46,139 bases of DNA from an uncultured Lachnospiraceae bacterium. Its GTDB lineage: Bacteria; Bacillota; Clostridia; Lachnospirales; Lachnospiraceae. Position numbers and translations under genes: made by a program. This document shows, in pieces, positions 1 to 8,491 of this stretch. The stretch's first letter is position 1; the number at the start of each line of letters is the position of its first letter. The stretch covers positions 1 through 46,139 of the forward strand of contig CAJUBP010000041.1 in NCBI GenBank assembly GCA_910584585.1. The letters are read 5' to 3'. Under the pieces are notes generated by a model. It ran no database searches. It worked only from the letters and a program-made list of their open reading frames with translations, and had not been told where the DNA came from.

Positions 1-8
1 CTGTTGTT

Positions 9-685
9 GTCACTCCCTGCGTGGGAGTGTGGATTGAAATCTGCCGTTGCTGTCGGCAGAACTTTTACATAACCGTCACTCCCTGCGTGGGAGTGTGGAT
101 TGAAATTCTATATCATAAGCATTACAATTACTGTTATTTAAGTCACTCCCTGCGTGGGAGTGTGGATTGAAATCAGGAAAATTAAAGCCTACGCATGTTA
201 TTGGAGGGGGTCACTCCCTGCGTGGGAGTGTGGATTGAAATGTTTTCCTCCTTTTTTACGTAGTCTAATATTCTGGTCACTCCCTGCGTGGGAGTGTGGA
301 TTGAAATCTGTATACGTGTAAACTCCCGCACGGTTGTACTTTTGTCACTCCCTGCGTGGGAGTGTGGATTGAAATATTTTCCTCCCGGATATTCCGGATT
401 GATTTGATATGTCACTCCCTGCGTGGGAGTGTGGATTGAAATTTGCATAGCAGTATTCGCACCCATGCAGACATCCGTCACTCCCTGCGTGGGAGTGTGG
501 ATTGAAATATCTTTTGGATGAACGTGTAGTATGGCTGAACGAGTCACTCCCTGCGTAGGAGTGTGGATTGAAATATCTTTTGGATGAACGTGTAGTATGG
601 CTGAACGAGTCACTCCCTGCGTGAGAGTGTGGATTGAAATCACGATATGATGCACCATTGCGGCTGGTACAACCGTCACTCCCTG
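9..685 (+). CRISPR. Type I-C-like CRISPR array, trailer end
   Basis: Ten copies of a 32-bp repeat start at 9, 75, 142, 210, 276, 344, 411, 477, 543 and 609, separated by spacers of 34-36 bp. The repeat starts GTCACTCCC, holds the short palindrome CTCCC-TGCGT-GGGAG and ends ATTGAAAT, the end typical of type I-C repeats and their crRNA 5' handle. This sets the direction left to right, with leader and cas genes beyond the left edge. The last two full repeats each carry one substitution (GCGTAGGAG at 543, GCGTGAGAG at 609). An eleventh copy at 675 keeps only its first 11 bases. Decay on the right fits the old, leader-distal end. Spacers 8 (509-542) and 9 (575-608) are identical, so one repeat-spacer unit was duplicated. 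Bases 1-8 are the end of a further spacer. No cas gene lies in the window, so the subtype rests on the repeat alone. Confidence 0.96.
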
Positions 686-999
686 AGCGAGCAGTTATCT
701 GTGAACAGAGTTATATGGAAAACCCACAGACAGATTTTGTTTGTGATTTTTTTATGGGGGAAATTGTGCTATACTATATTAAATCCGAGGGCAGTCTCGG
801 AGATTCAATAGCAAATAGGCAGAAAAGGGTTGGTGTTCGGAGATGAGCGGGATAAGGGATGGATGATTGTGGAGCCTGAGCGATTCGGAGAGCATAAAGA
901 ATAAAAATGGGCATGGCTTTTAAGCTTGCTGGAAAACAGGTCTGAAAGAATCATGAAACAGGAAACATGGTTTTATGCCGTTGCCTGCGTCTGCTGTTT
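686..999. other. Gene-free stretch after the CRISPR array
   Basis: About 310 bases between the degenerate last repeat and the transposase remnant. The only open frames are short, overlap CRISPR sequence and show no family resemblance. No convincing promoter, terminator or RNA gene was seen. The stretch looks like decayed intergenic DNA. Confidence 0.5.
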
Positions 1000-1305
1000 C
1001 TAGCGTGCGTCCAGATGGATGCAGATGCCGAGCATGGTGATCATGAAAGAATAATGCTCCTTTGTGTGTATGAACATGCGGTGCAGTCCGTAATCATTGA
1101 GGACGCAGTTGTTGATACGTTCCGTGGCGGTGCGTTGTTTATAAATTTCTTTATAAGCGTCCGTGCCGCGGAGGACATCAGCGTAAAGGCGGATATCCCA
1201 ATCGGACCAGGTCTTGACGACCCTCCCATATTTGGATCCCGGCCATAAGCCGCTTTTCGAGTTTGGATATTGATCCGGATACATTGTATGCACTTCCATA
1301 CGCAA
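1000..1305 (-). pseudogene. Transposase C-terminal remnant (IS1182-like)
   Basis: The minus-strand frame encodes about 100 residues. Their last two thirds look like the C-terminus of an IS1182-type DDE transposase: PGSKYGRVVKT, then GTDAYKEIYKQRTATERINN, then a segment ending in GICIHLDAR. What is seen is only this C-terminal part; the catalytic core that should lie upstream (plus-strand positions above 1305) is absent, and the apparent start codon is accidental. No flanking inverted repeats of an intact IS were recognised. The family name is from memory of the motif pattern. Together with the debris at 1423-1617 it marks the DNA between the CRISPR array and the surface-protein gene as a graveyard of mobile elements. 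Confidence 0.65.
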
Positions 1306-1422
1306 AGGAGGTTATTGCATAATTCATAGAGTATTTAATATACCTACTCAAAGAAAATATAGAAAAGTCCAATCACTAAGTACAGAACACACTTTCTCCT
1401 AAATATTTGTCATGAAGAACAA

Positions 1423-1617
1423 TTAAGCACTTTTGACAATACGGGTGAGGTTAAGGGGTGGAAGCCCTTCTTTGATTTGCGCCATGTCTATGTGATACCC
1501 TCTTTTGACGAACCGAAGCAGGGGCAATCCATTCTGTTTTACCAAAAAGCTTTTAGATTCAAGAATATTTGCTAAATTTGATGCTTTTATACTCATGGTC
1601 AAAGGATTTGCTGGCAA
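1423..1617 (-). pseudogene. Short unrecognised ORF, probable debris
   Basis: A 64-codon minus-strand frame with no recognised family. Its N-terminal codons lie inside the inverted repeat at 1590-1635, so the start is suspect. It could be the tail of another mobile-element gene (LVKQNGLPLLRFVKRGYH has a protein-like composition), but nothing supports a function. It lies between the transposase remnant and the LRR gene. Confidence 0.25.
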
Positions 1618-1635
1618 ATCCTTTGACCATGAGTA
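1590..1635. repeat. Perfect 21-bp inverted repeat behind the LRR gene
   Basis: Arms 1590-1610 and 1615-1635 are perfectly complementary around a 4-base loop. The hairpin begins 15 bases past the stop codon of the minus-strand LRR gene. In that reading direction the sequence after the stem is TATAAAAGC, not a T tract, so a classical intrinsic terminator is doubtful. It may instead be the end of a mobile-element remnant or a 3'-end-stabilising hairpin. Confidence 0.7.
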
Positions 1636-1649
1636 TGTTCTTGCGCAGA

Positions 1650-4600
1650 CTACTTTTTCTTCACGATAATCTTCATCTTCGCTTTTTTCCCATTATAAGT
1701 TTTAACAGTAATCACGGCGACTCCCTTTTTCCTGGCTGTGATTTTCCCGGTGGAAGAAACGGTTGCCACAGATTTTCGATTAGAAGAATAAGTGAGCTTA
1801 TGGCTTGCGGTTCCTTTGGGGAACTTAGCCTTTATCTGGAATTTCCAGCCGGCCCGTATTGTCTTGGTTTTGGCATTTAGCTTGATGCTGCCAGGTTTCT
1901 TCTTAACAGTAACCTGCACAGTGGCGGTTTTTCCGTTGGAGGACTGAATGGTAATCCTGGAAGAACCGGTTTTCTTAGCGGTAATTTTACCCGTTGTGCT
2001 GACGGCAATCTTCTTATTGGAAGCGGTGTAGCGTAGCTTTCTGTCGGAAGCGTTCGCGGGAAGGGCAGCTGCTTTCAGCCTGTAGGTTTCGCCTAGCCCA
2101 AGAGTCAGTTTTTTCACATCTGTTTTGATGCCTGTCACTTCACGTTTCCGGCTGCTGGAAGAAGAGCTGCTGTTGTTCTGGTTGGAATCCGGCTTGCTGT
2201 CAGGCTTTCCGGAACTGCCGTTTCCAGGTTTTTGGACGCCGGAATTGCTGGGATCATTGATATCCGGTTTGCCGCCGTTGGAGTTATCTTTGTCCGGCTT
2301 GTTATCATCAGAGTCGTCTTTGTCCGGTTCACCGCTGCCAGAGTCCGGCTGTTTGGTCAGGGTGACGGAGATGTCCTCATTGGAGAAAGAAGCAGTGTTG
2401 CCGGCTTCGTCTGTCACCGTGAATCTCAGGGACAATGGCAGAGTTCCCTCAGTTTGCTGGAATGCGGATTCCAGCTGTTCGAAGGACAGGGACACATGAT
2501 TTAGTCCCGGGGTCAGCGTATCGTTTCTGGTATAAAGGGCTGCGGTCCTGCCTTTTTCCAGGAATTCTGCAGTGACAGTAACTTCTTTATTGCCTGCGGC
2601 ATTGGAGATTACCTCAGCCTGGAGACTTCCGTTCAGCTTGTTTTGGCTGTCACAGGCCACTTCTGTTTCCAGAAGAGAAGCTTTCAAAGGATTCTCCTGT
2701 TGGGCAGCCACAAAGGAACTGGCTGCCTGGCCGTCCAAAAGCAAGGTTTCCTGTCCGTCTAAAAGAATGCAGGTTTGCCCCGGCGCCTGTATGGTAATGT
2801 CATTGTTTTCCTCTATGGTTATGGCGGCATTGCTGCTGCCGGCTTCTACGGTTCGTTCCATGCCCTGAGCATTTACCAGGGTGAAGGAAGCGGTTTCTTC
2901 CCCTTGAGATCCTGACTGCAGCTCCATTGTCAGAGAGCCGTCTTTTGTGCCGCTTTCTGTGATTTTTAAAACAGCGGCTTCATCAGAAGAAGTGATTTTT
3001 GCAAAATATTCTTCAGTTCCCAGATAGAAGGAAACGGAATCCGGGTTGGAAGATTCGGATGTTCCTTCCGGCGCGTCAGCGGTAAGCTGGTAATTCCCTT
3101 CTGGCAGAACAAAGCTTTTGACGCCGGAAAAGCTGCTGCTGTGTTCCGAGGACAAAGGTTTCTGCTCATAAGCGCCTTCGATTTCGCTGATGCCTTTGCC
3201 TTCTGGGTCTGTGACGGAGCCATATTCCTTGTCGATGGAAAGGTAAAGGGATGACTCTCCTTCACTGTAAGAATTTCCGGCGGATAAAGAAGAAAAGCTG
3301 AAATCCTTTTCCCCGCTGGAAGCATTTGCGCCGGACAAAGAAGAAACACTGAAATCCTTTTCCCTGCTGGAAGCATTTGCGCCGGACAAAGAAGCGGCCA
3401 AGTCATTGTAAGGAACATAGGAAATGTCCAAGTAGCCGCTGATGCCGCTGAAATCTTTGTTTATAGTTAGTGTTTCCAGTTCCGAGGGGTGATCTGGGTT
3501 ATAAGCTTTTATCTGAAAATTCCCGTCAGCATCCTGCATAACGGAAACGGGAACCGCCGCATGTCCGCTGTAAGCGGAATAGAGCAGCAGTACCACAGGT
3601 TCCGCCTTAGAATCAATCCGCAGTCCGCCGGAGCGTTCAAACTCTTCCACTTTCTGTACCAGTCCGCGGTAATCATTCCGGTGCTTGCTGATGCTGCCGC
3701 CGCAGCCGGAAATTATAGGATGGTACTGGGAAATCTGGTAAGATTCAATCAGTTTTGTTATGGAAGCGTCCTTGTTTCCCGGCGCCTGAATGGTATAGAG
3801 GCTGTTGTAAGGAGCGCCGTAGTCTGTGGGGCGCAGATCCTGGTTCTCATAGAATTCCAGGGTGCTTGTGGCCATTCCGTAACAGGAGCCGTTCCAGCCT
3901 CTGTCTGTGACATAGTAGTAGGTTCCCAGGGAAATATCCCCCAGAGTTTCCACAAATCTTCGTTTGAGGAAGCGGTAGCCGGCAGGATATCCAAAGGATT
4001 CAGCGGCGTTGGCAAAGGAATAGTGATCCTGGCCGTCGGTATAGAACCGATCCTGTTTCAGAAGCGGGATGCCGTTCCAGTTCCCTTTCAGCCGGTTCCA
4101 GCTTGTCTGCGCTGCCCGGTGGCAGAGATTCAGGCTGCCGCTGCAGTTGTCGAAGCTGTCAGAAGCCCAGTCTACTGGAATGGTTCCGCCGAAATATACT
4201 CGTTCCAGGGCAGTGTTTCCGGCAAAAGCCTGGGAGTCGATAAGGTAAACGTCGCTTGGAATGTTGATGGAGCGCAGGCTTCTGCAGTCCCGGAAAGCGC
4301 CTTCTCTGATTTCGTAGACAGAATCGGGAATGATAAAGGAAGCCAGGCCGGCGCATCCTGCGAAAACTTCTTTTTCCAGAATTCCCAGCTGGGAGCCTAA
4401 AGTTGCGGACGTAATTTTGGCGCATCCTTGAAAAGCGCCTTCGCCGATGGAAGATACTTTCTCAAGGGTCAGGCTGCCGGCAATGCTCACATTATTCTGA
4501 AACGCGGCGCTGCCGATGTCTGTAATGGCCGCGATATTCAAGGATTTCAGGCTGACGCAGTCAGAAAACGCGTAATTGCCGATGTGTTCCAAATCGGTTC

Positions 4601-6719
4601 CGGTTTCCAGGCGGATCAATTTGGAGGCATTGGAGAAACTGTAATCGCCGATGGAAGTAACGCCGTTTCCTTCTATTGTCTGGATGGAGGGCGTATAGCT
4701 GCTCCAGGGGGCGGGAGAGTCCGCGGTAAAGTCGGGAATCTGTCCGGTGCCGGTGAAGGTGAGGCTGCCGTCGCTGCCGATGTATTCCCAGTTCAGAGTT
4801 TCGAATGAGCCGGAATCTTCTTCTGTATTGGCAGGATCCCAGTCCGCAATCGTAAAGGAGGTCCAGGGGGCGGCGTCCCATCCGGCGGATTCGGCTGTTT
4901 TGTACAGGATCAGGTTTGAAGGAGGCAGATAAATACTTTTATCGTATGCTTGCGGAGCTGAAGTGTTTCCGGCAAAATAAATGGAGGCTAAATTTGCGTT
5001 GGAATTAATACAATAAGGACTCATGATTTCCAGAGCTTTAGGCAGATATAGTTTTTTCAGGGCAGCGGCATTTGTGATAGCATATTCCTCCAGCTTTTTT
5101 ACCTGATTCGGCACATGGAAGGAAACGTCTGGTTTTGCTGAGGCATAGCACAGCAATTGGGAGAAATCTTCGCTGTAGACAACATTGCCTAAAGATTCCA
5201 GATAAGGATTTTCAGGAGAGACTGTGATGGATTTCAAATTTTCATCATGATAAAATACAGCCCTTAAACCGTTGACTCCTTTGCCGATGGTAACGGTTTC
5301 CAGAGTATAGCAAAAAAGGAATGCCCCGCTTTCCAGGGTTTCTACATTATCAGGGATATTCACTTCAGGTAAATAATGGCAGCTGGCAAATGCCCAGGAA
5401 CCGATCTTTTTGACATTGCCTGGTAGTTCAAGTCTTTGAAGGCCGCAGTTATAAAAGGCATGAGATCCAATATCTGTTAAGGTTTCCGGGAAGCTGACAG
5501 AGGTGAGATTCCTGGCATAGGCAAAAGCATTTGTGCCGATGGATTCTGTTCCTGGCAGGAGGGCGGCTGTGCTGTCCGGGGTTGAGCTTGCATAGGCGAC
5601 AGCGCGTTTTGGCGTATTGTCCGGGCCTTTTTCATAAAGAATATTGTCCTGGACGAAAAAGTGTTGGTTACCGTTTTCCATTTGCAGAGCCTGCAAAGGC
5701 GCGTTGACAAAAGGATTGCCTGGGATTTGCTCCACATTTTTGGGAAGCGTAACAGCAGTTAATCCTGTGGAATCGAAAGCGGATCCTTCGAGTTTCCTCA
5801 GGCTTTCCGGCAGAGAAATGCTTGTCAATGAAGTGCAGTATGAAAAAGCGCCAGGGCCGATTTCCTGTAATCCTGCGTTAAACTGAATATTAGTGAGTGA
5901 GGTAAGATTGGAAAAAGCATTGCCCTTGATGGAGATCAGGCTTTCCGGCAAGACAATACGCTCTAACGCGCTGCAGTTTTGGAAAGCAAGTGTTCCGATT
6001 TCCTGCAGTCCATCGTTGAAGTGAATTTCGGTGAGGGAAGTAAGTCCGAAAAAAGCGCAATGCGGTATAGATGTCAGGCTTTTCGGAAAAGAGAGGCTTT
6101 TTAATGCTTCACAGCCCTGAAAAGCAAATTCGCCGATCTTTTCTAATCCATCGTTGAACTGGATATCGGTAAGGGAAGGAAGATATTGAAAGGCATAATC
6201 CCCAATTTCTTTCAGGCCCTCGCCGCATAGGAAAGTTTTCAGGGAATAGGCAAGTTCAAAGGCATGTGCTCCAATAGAAACAACACTGTCCGGCAGCGTG
6301 ACAGCAGGCAGGCTGCAATGTTCCCGAAAGGCATAGTCACAGACGGAAGTGATGCCTTCGCTGATGGTGACGGAAGTAATATGTTTCCGGTAATTATACC
6401 AGGGACTGCCGGCGTCTGAAAATAAGCTTTGATCCATGTCCCCTGTTCCAGTCAGACGCAATTCATAGCAAACGGGAGAGTCAGAGGACGCGGTATCGCT
6501 TTCATCCTGATAGATGGTTCCGTCCGGATCTTCGATCAGTTCCCAGTTAATATTGTCTCCCGGGGCCCCGCATGTGCCGGATGTGTCTCCGGCAGGCGTC
6601 GGCAATTCTGCAGCCTGGACGTTGGCAGTCTGCCCGGGATCAAAAGGCACAGGGCAGAATAAGCCCAGCGCAAGTGTAATTGCCAGCAGAAAGCTGATGG
6701 TTTGTCTTCTTTTTTTCAT
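1650..6719 (-). CDS. Secreted BspA-type LRR protein with papain-like domain
   Basis: A 1689-residue exported protein. A lysine/arginine-rich start and hydrophobic core form a signal peptide (about residues 1-37, cleavage near VQAAE). Two blocks of LRR_5 (BspA-like) repeats follow, roughly residues 100-620 and 665-880. Each is introduced by a TGTG-containing, PW-x-x-Y module (W644 starts the second). Residues about 900-1100 look like a papain-fold cysteine peptidase: Cys946 in NGSCYGMA, His1053 in SGHAAVP, Asn1074 in AYNPD. A Ser-rich stretch after this holds near-duplicate LSGANASS-type segments. An Asp/Asn/Lys/Ser-rich linker (about 1480-1525) leads to two Big_2 Ig-like domains (1527-1689) with a very basic end. 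No LPXTG signal or C-terminal membrane anchor is seen, so retention may depend on the basic Ig domains. The start is supported by AAAAGGAG before ATG and a good upstream promoter. Adhesion or host-matrix processing is inference from the family. Confidence 0.93.
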   Translation of the reverse strand: MKKRRQTISFLLAITLALGLFCPVPFDPGQTANVQAAELPTPAGDTSGTCGAPGDNINWELIEDPDGTIYQDESDTASSDSPVCYELRLTGTGDMDQSLFSDAGSPWYNYRKHITSVTISEGITSVCDYAFREHCSLPAVTLPDSVVSIGAHAFELAYSLKTFLCGEGLKEIGDYAFQYLPSLTDIQFNDGLEKIGEFAFQGCEALKSLSFPKSLTSIPHCAFFGLTSLTEIHFNDGLQEIGTLAFQNCSALERIVLPESLISIKGNAFSNLTSLTNIQFNAGLQEIGPGAFSYCTSLTSISLPESLRKLEGSAFDSTGLTAVTLPKNVEQIPGNPFVNAPLQALQMENGNQHFFVQDNILYEKGPDNTPKRAVAYASSTPDSTAALLPGTESIGTNAFAYARNLTSVSFPETLTDIGSHAFYNCGLQRLELPGNVKKIGSWAFASCHYLPEVNIPDNVETLESGAFLFCYTLETVTIGKGVNGLRAVFYHDENLKSITVSPENPYLESLGNVVYSEDFSQLLCYASAKPDVSFHVPNQVKKLEEYAITNAAALKKLYLPKALEIMSPYCINSNANLASIYFAGNTSAPQAYDKSIYLPPSNLILYKTAESAGWDAAPWTSFTIADWDPANTEEDSGSFETLNWEYIGSDGSLTFTGTGQIPDFTADSPAPWSSYTPSIQTIEGNGVTSIGDYSFSNASKLIRLETGTDLEHIGNYAFSDCVSLKSLNIAAITDIGSAAFQNNVSIAGSLTLEKVSSIGEGAFQGCAKITSATLGSQLGILEKEVFAGCAGLASFIIPDSVYEIREGAFRDCRSLRSINIPSDVYLIDSQAFAGNTALERVYFGGTIPVDWASDSFDNCSGSLNLCHRAAQTSWNRLKGNWNGIPLLKQDRFYTDGQDHYSFANAAESFGYPAGYRFLKRRFVETLGDISLGTYYYVTDRGWNGSCYGMATSTLEFYENQDLRPTDYGAPYNSLYTIQAPGNKDASITKLIESYQISQYHPIISGCGGSISKHRNDYRGLVQKVEEFERSGGLRIDSKAEPVVLLLYSAYSGHAAVPVSVMQDADGNFQIKAYNPDHPSELETLTINKDFSGISGYLDISYVPYNDLAASLSGANASSREKDFSVSSLSGANASSGEKDFSFSSLSAGNSYSEGESSLYLSIDKEYGSVTDPEGKGISEIEGAYEQKPLSSEHSSSFSGVKSFVLPEGNYQLTADAPEGTSESSNPDSVSFYLGTEEYFAKITSSDEAAVLKITESGTKDGSLTMELQSGSQGEETASFTLVNAQGMERTVEAGSSNAAITIEENNDITIQAPGQTCILLDGQETLLLDGQAASSFVAAQQENPLKASLLETEVACDSQNKLNGSLQAEVISNAAGNKEVTVTAEFLEKGRTAALYTRNDTLTPGLNHVSLSFEQLESAFQQTEGTLPLSLRFTVTDEAGNTASFSNEDISVTLTKQPDSGSGEPDKDDSDDNKPDKDNSNGGKPDINDPSNSGVQKPGNGSSGKPDSKPDSNQNNSSSSSSSRKREVTGIKTDVKKLTLGLGETYRLKAAALPANASDRKLRYTASNKKIAVSTTGKITAKKTGSSRITIQSSNGKTATVQVTVKKKPGSIKLNAKTKTIRAGWKFQIKAKFPKGTASHKLTYSSNRKSVATVSSTGKITARKKGVAVITVKTYNGKKAKMKIIVKKK

Positions 6720-6778
6720 GTTAATACTCCTTTTCCTGTGATGTTATTTATCTCTCATACCCCAAGATGTTACTTCAA

Positions 6779-6807
6779 ATTATACTTACATTTCCAATTT
6801 CTGGCAA
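6779..6807 (-). promoter_or_regulatory. Promoter of the LRR gene
   Basis: Read on the minus strand, TTGCCA (6807-6802) is followed after exactly 17 bases by TATAAT (6784-6779), about 60 bases before the ATG of the LRR gene. This is a near-consensus sigma-A promoter. Confidence 0.7.
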
Positions 6808-6923
6808 CAAAAGAAAAGGATTTTAACAGGAAATTAACGGGATAAAATGTTGTGCTGAAAAAAGTACAAATTTATCGAAAAAAGATGTGCTGAAAATAAT
6901 AAAATGTGCTATAATCAAAATTA

Positions 6924-6954
6924 TTGACTTATGATTTATCATAAGGCATAAAAT
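6924..6954 (+). promoter_or_regulatory. Candidate rnf promoter with internal palindrome
   Basis: TTGACT (6924-6929) could be a -35 box. Possible -10 boxes are CATAAA (17-base spacer) or TAAAAT (6949-6954, 19-base spacer), neither ideal. Between them lies the perfect palindrome CTTATGAT-TT-ATCATAAG (6928-6945), placed where a repressor would block RNA polymerase. Another possible -10, TATAAT at 6910-6915, lies upstream without a good -35. The leader to rnfC is about 115 bases. Confidence 0.45.
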
Positions 6955-7072
6955 ATATTCAGTTAAGATGGACAGCAAACGCGCGAAAACGCAGGAGGCT
7001 GTACTTAGGAATTGTGCAGAAATATGCTGTGTGATTCCTTAAAAATATTTTATAGAAAGTGGGGCACGAAAA

Positions 7073-8392
7073 ATGGGTTTCATGACATTTAAGGGCGGCG
7101 TCCATCCGCACGATGGAAAAGAATTTTCCAAAGATAAGCCAATACGTGAATTACTGCCCAAAGGTGAACTGGTATTTCCGGTATCTCAGCATATCGGGGC
7201 GCCGGCGAAGCCAGTGGTGGCCGTTGGCGATACCGTACTGCGGGGACAGATGATTGCGGAAGCCGGCGGATTCGTATCCGCGCCGATTTATTCTTCCGTA
7301 TCCGGCACGGTGAAGGCAATCCAGCCGCGCAGAGGCGCAGTAGGCGATATGGTGAATTCCATCATTATTGAAAACGATGGGGAAATGAAGGAAGTGGAAT
7401 ACGTTCCTGCAGAAGATGTAACTGCCCTTTCCAAAGAAGAGATTATTGGAAAAGTGAAAGAGGCAGGCGTTGTGGGAATGGGCGGGGCAGGGTTCCCCAC
7501 CCATGTCAAATTATCTCCCAAAGAGCCGGACAAAATCGAGTACATCATTGCGAACTGCGCAGAGTGTGAGCCTTATCTGACGGCAGATTACCGGCGTATG
7601 CTGGAGAATCCCCAGGAACTGATTGAGGGAATGCGGATTGTCCTGCAGTTGTTTGATCATGCCAAGGGATTGTTCGGCATTGAGGACAACAAACCGGACT
7701 GCATTGCCAAGATGCAGGAGCTGACGAAGGATGAACCCCGCATGGAAGTCTGTCCGTTAAAGACCAAATACCCTCAGGGCGGTGAGCGCCAGCTCATTTA
7801 CGCAACTACCCACAGAGAGATTAATTCCACCATGCTTCCCGCTGACGCAGGCTGTATCGTGGACAATGTGGAGACGCTGATTTCCGTTTATAAGGCGGTA
7901 AAACTGGGCAAGCCTGTGATGAACCGTATCTTTACGGTGACAGGAGACGCAGTGAAAGAGCCCGGCAACTTCGATATCTGTCTGGGCATGAGTTACGGGG
8001 AAGTGTTGGAAGCGGCAGGCGGATTCAAAGTACAGCCTGAGAAAATTATTTCCGGCGGGCCTATGATGGGATTTTCCATGTTCGGACTGGATATTCCCAC
8101 TACCAAGACATCGTCCTCTCTGCTTTGCCTTGCCAAAGATGATGTGGCAGCCAGCGAGACTACCGCGTGCATCAACTGCGGCCGTTGCGTATCCGCCTGC
8201 CCGGAGCAGATTATTCCCACCAGGCTGGCGAAAATGGCAGGCCACGGGGATATGGCGGGATTTGAGAAGTGGAACGGCATGGAATGTATCGAATGCGGAA
8301 GCTGCAGTTATATCTGTCCGGCTAAGATACCGCTGGCTCAGTCCATCCGAACCATGAAGAAACAGATTCTTGCGGAGCGGAGAAAAAAATAA
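7073..8392 (+). CDS. rnfC: Rnf complex subunit RnfC
   Basis: A 439-residue peripheral subunit of the Rnf ferredoxin:NAD+ oxidoreductase, a membrane complex that couples electron transfer from reduced ferredoxin to NAD+ with Na+ or H+ export. RnfC is the NADH-side subunit. Seen here: the N-terminal GVHPHDGKEFSKDKPI region typical of RnfC, the glycine-rich GMGGAGFPTHVK nucleotide/FMN-binding stretch near residue 135, and two 4Fe-4S motifs at the C-terminus (Cys366/369/372/376 and Cys405/408/411/415). Length matches the clostridial family. The start follows AAAGTGGGG, eight bases before ATG. It is the first gene of rnfCDGEAB, and a gap of about 100 bases separates it from rnfD, the longest in the operon. 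Confidence 0.97.
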   Translation: MGFMTFKGGVHPHDGKEFSKDKPIRELLPKGELVFPVSQHIGAPAKPVVAVGDTVLRGQMIAEAGGFVSAPIYSSVSGTVKAIQPRRGAVGDMVNSIIIENDGEMKEVEYVPAEDVTALSKEEIIGKVKEAGVVGMGGAGFPTHVKLSPKEPDKIEYIIANCAECEPYLTADYRRMLENPQELIEGMRIVLQLFDHAKGLFGIEDNKPDCIAKMQELTKDEPRMEVCPLKTKYPQGGERQLIYATTHREINSTMLPADAGCIVDNVETLISVYKAVKLGKPVMNRIFTVTGDAVKEPGNFDICLGMSYGEVLEAAGGFKVQPEKIISGGPMMGFSMFGLDIPTTKTSSSLLCLAKDDVAASETTACINCGRCVSACPEQIIPTRLAKMAGHGDMAGFEKWNGMECIECGSCSYICPAKIPLAQSIRTMKKQILAERRKK

Positions 8393-8491
8393 TTTGCGAA
8401 AGAAATAAATGACCTGTCCATGCGCAGTGCCAAATGTATAAAAATGCGCATGATACCTTTATAAAATCAGGATAGAAAGAGGTGTCTTATT

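Noticed and set aside
182..679. Minus-strand open frame of 165 codons with repeating peptides
   Set aside because: It is the CRISPR array read in reverse; each peptide repeat is one CRISPR repeat plus spacer.
634..846. Plus-strand 70-codon frame after the array
   Set aside because: It begins inside the last repeat and spacer, has no ribosome site and resembles no family.
3489..4400. Plus-strand 303-codon frame inside the LRR gene
   Set aside because: It is antisense to a clear, domain-rich gene and has no recognisable domains; a codon-bias shadow.
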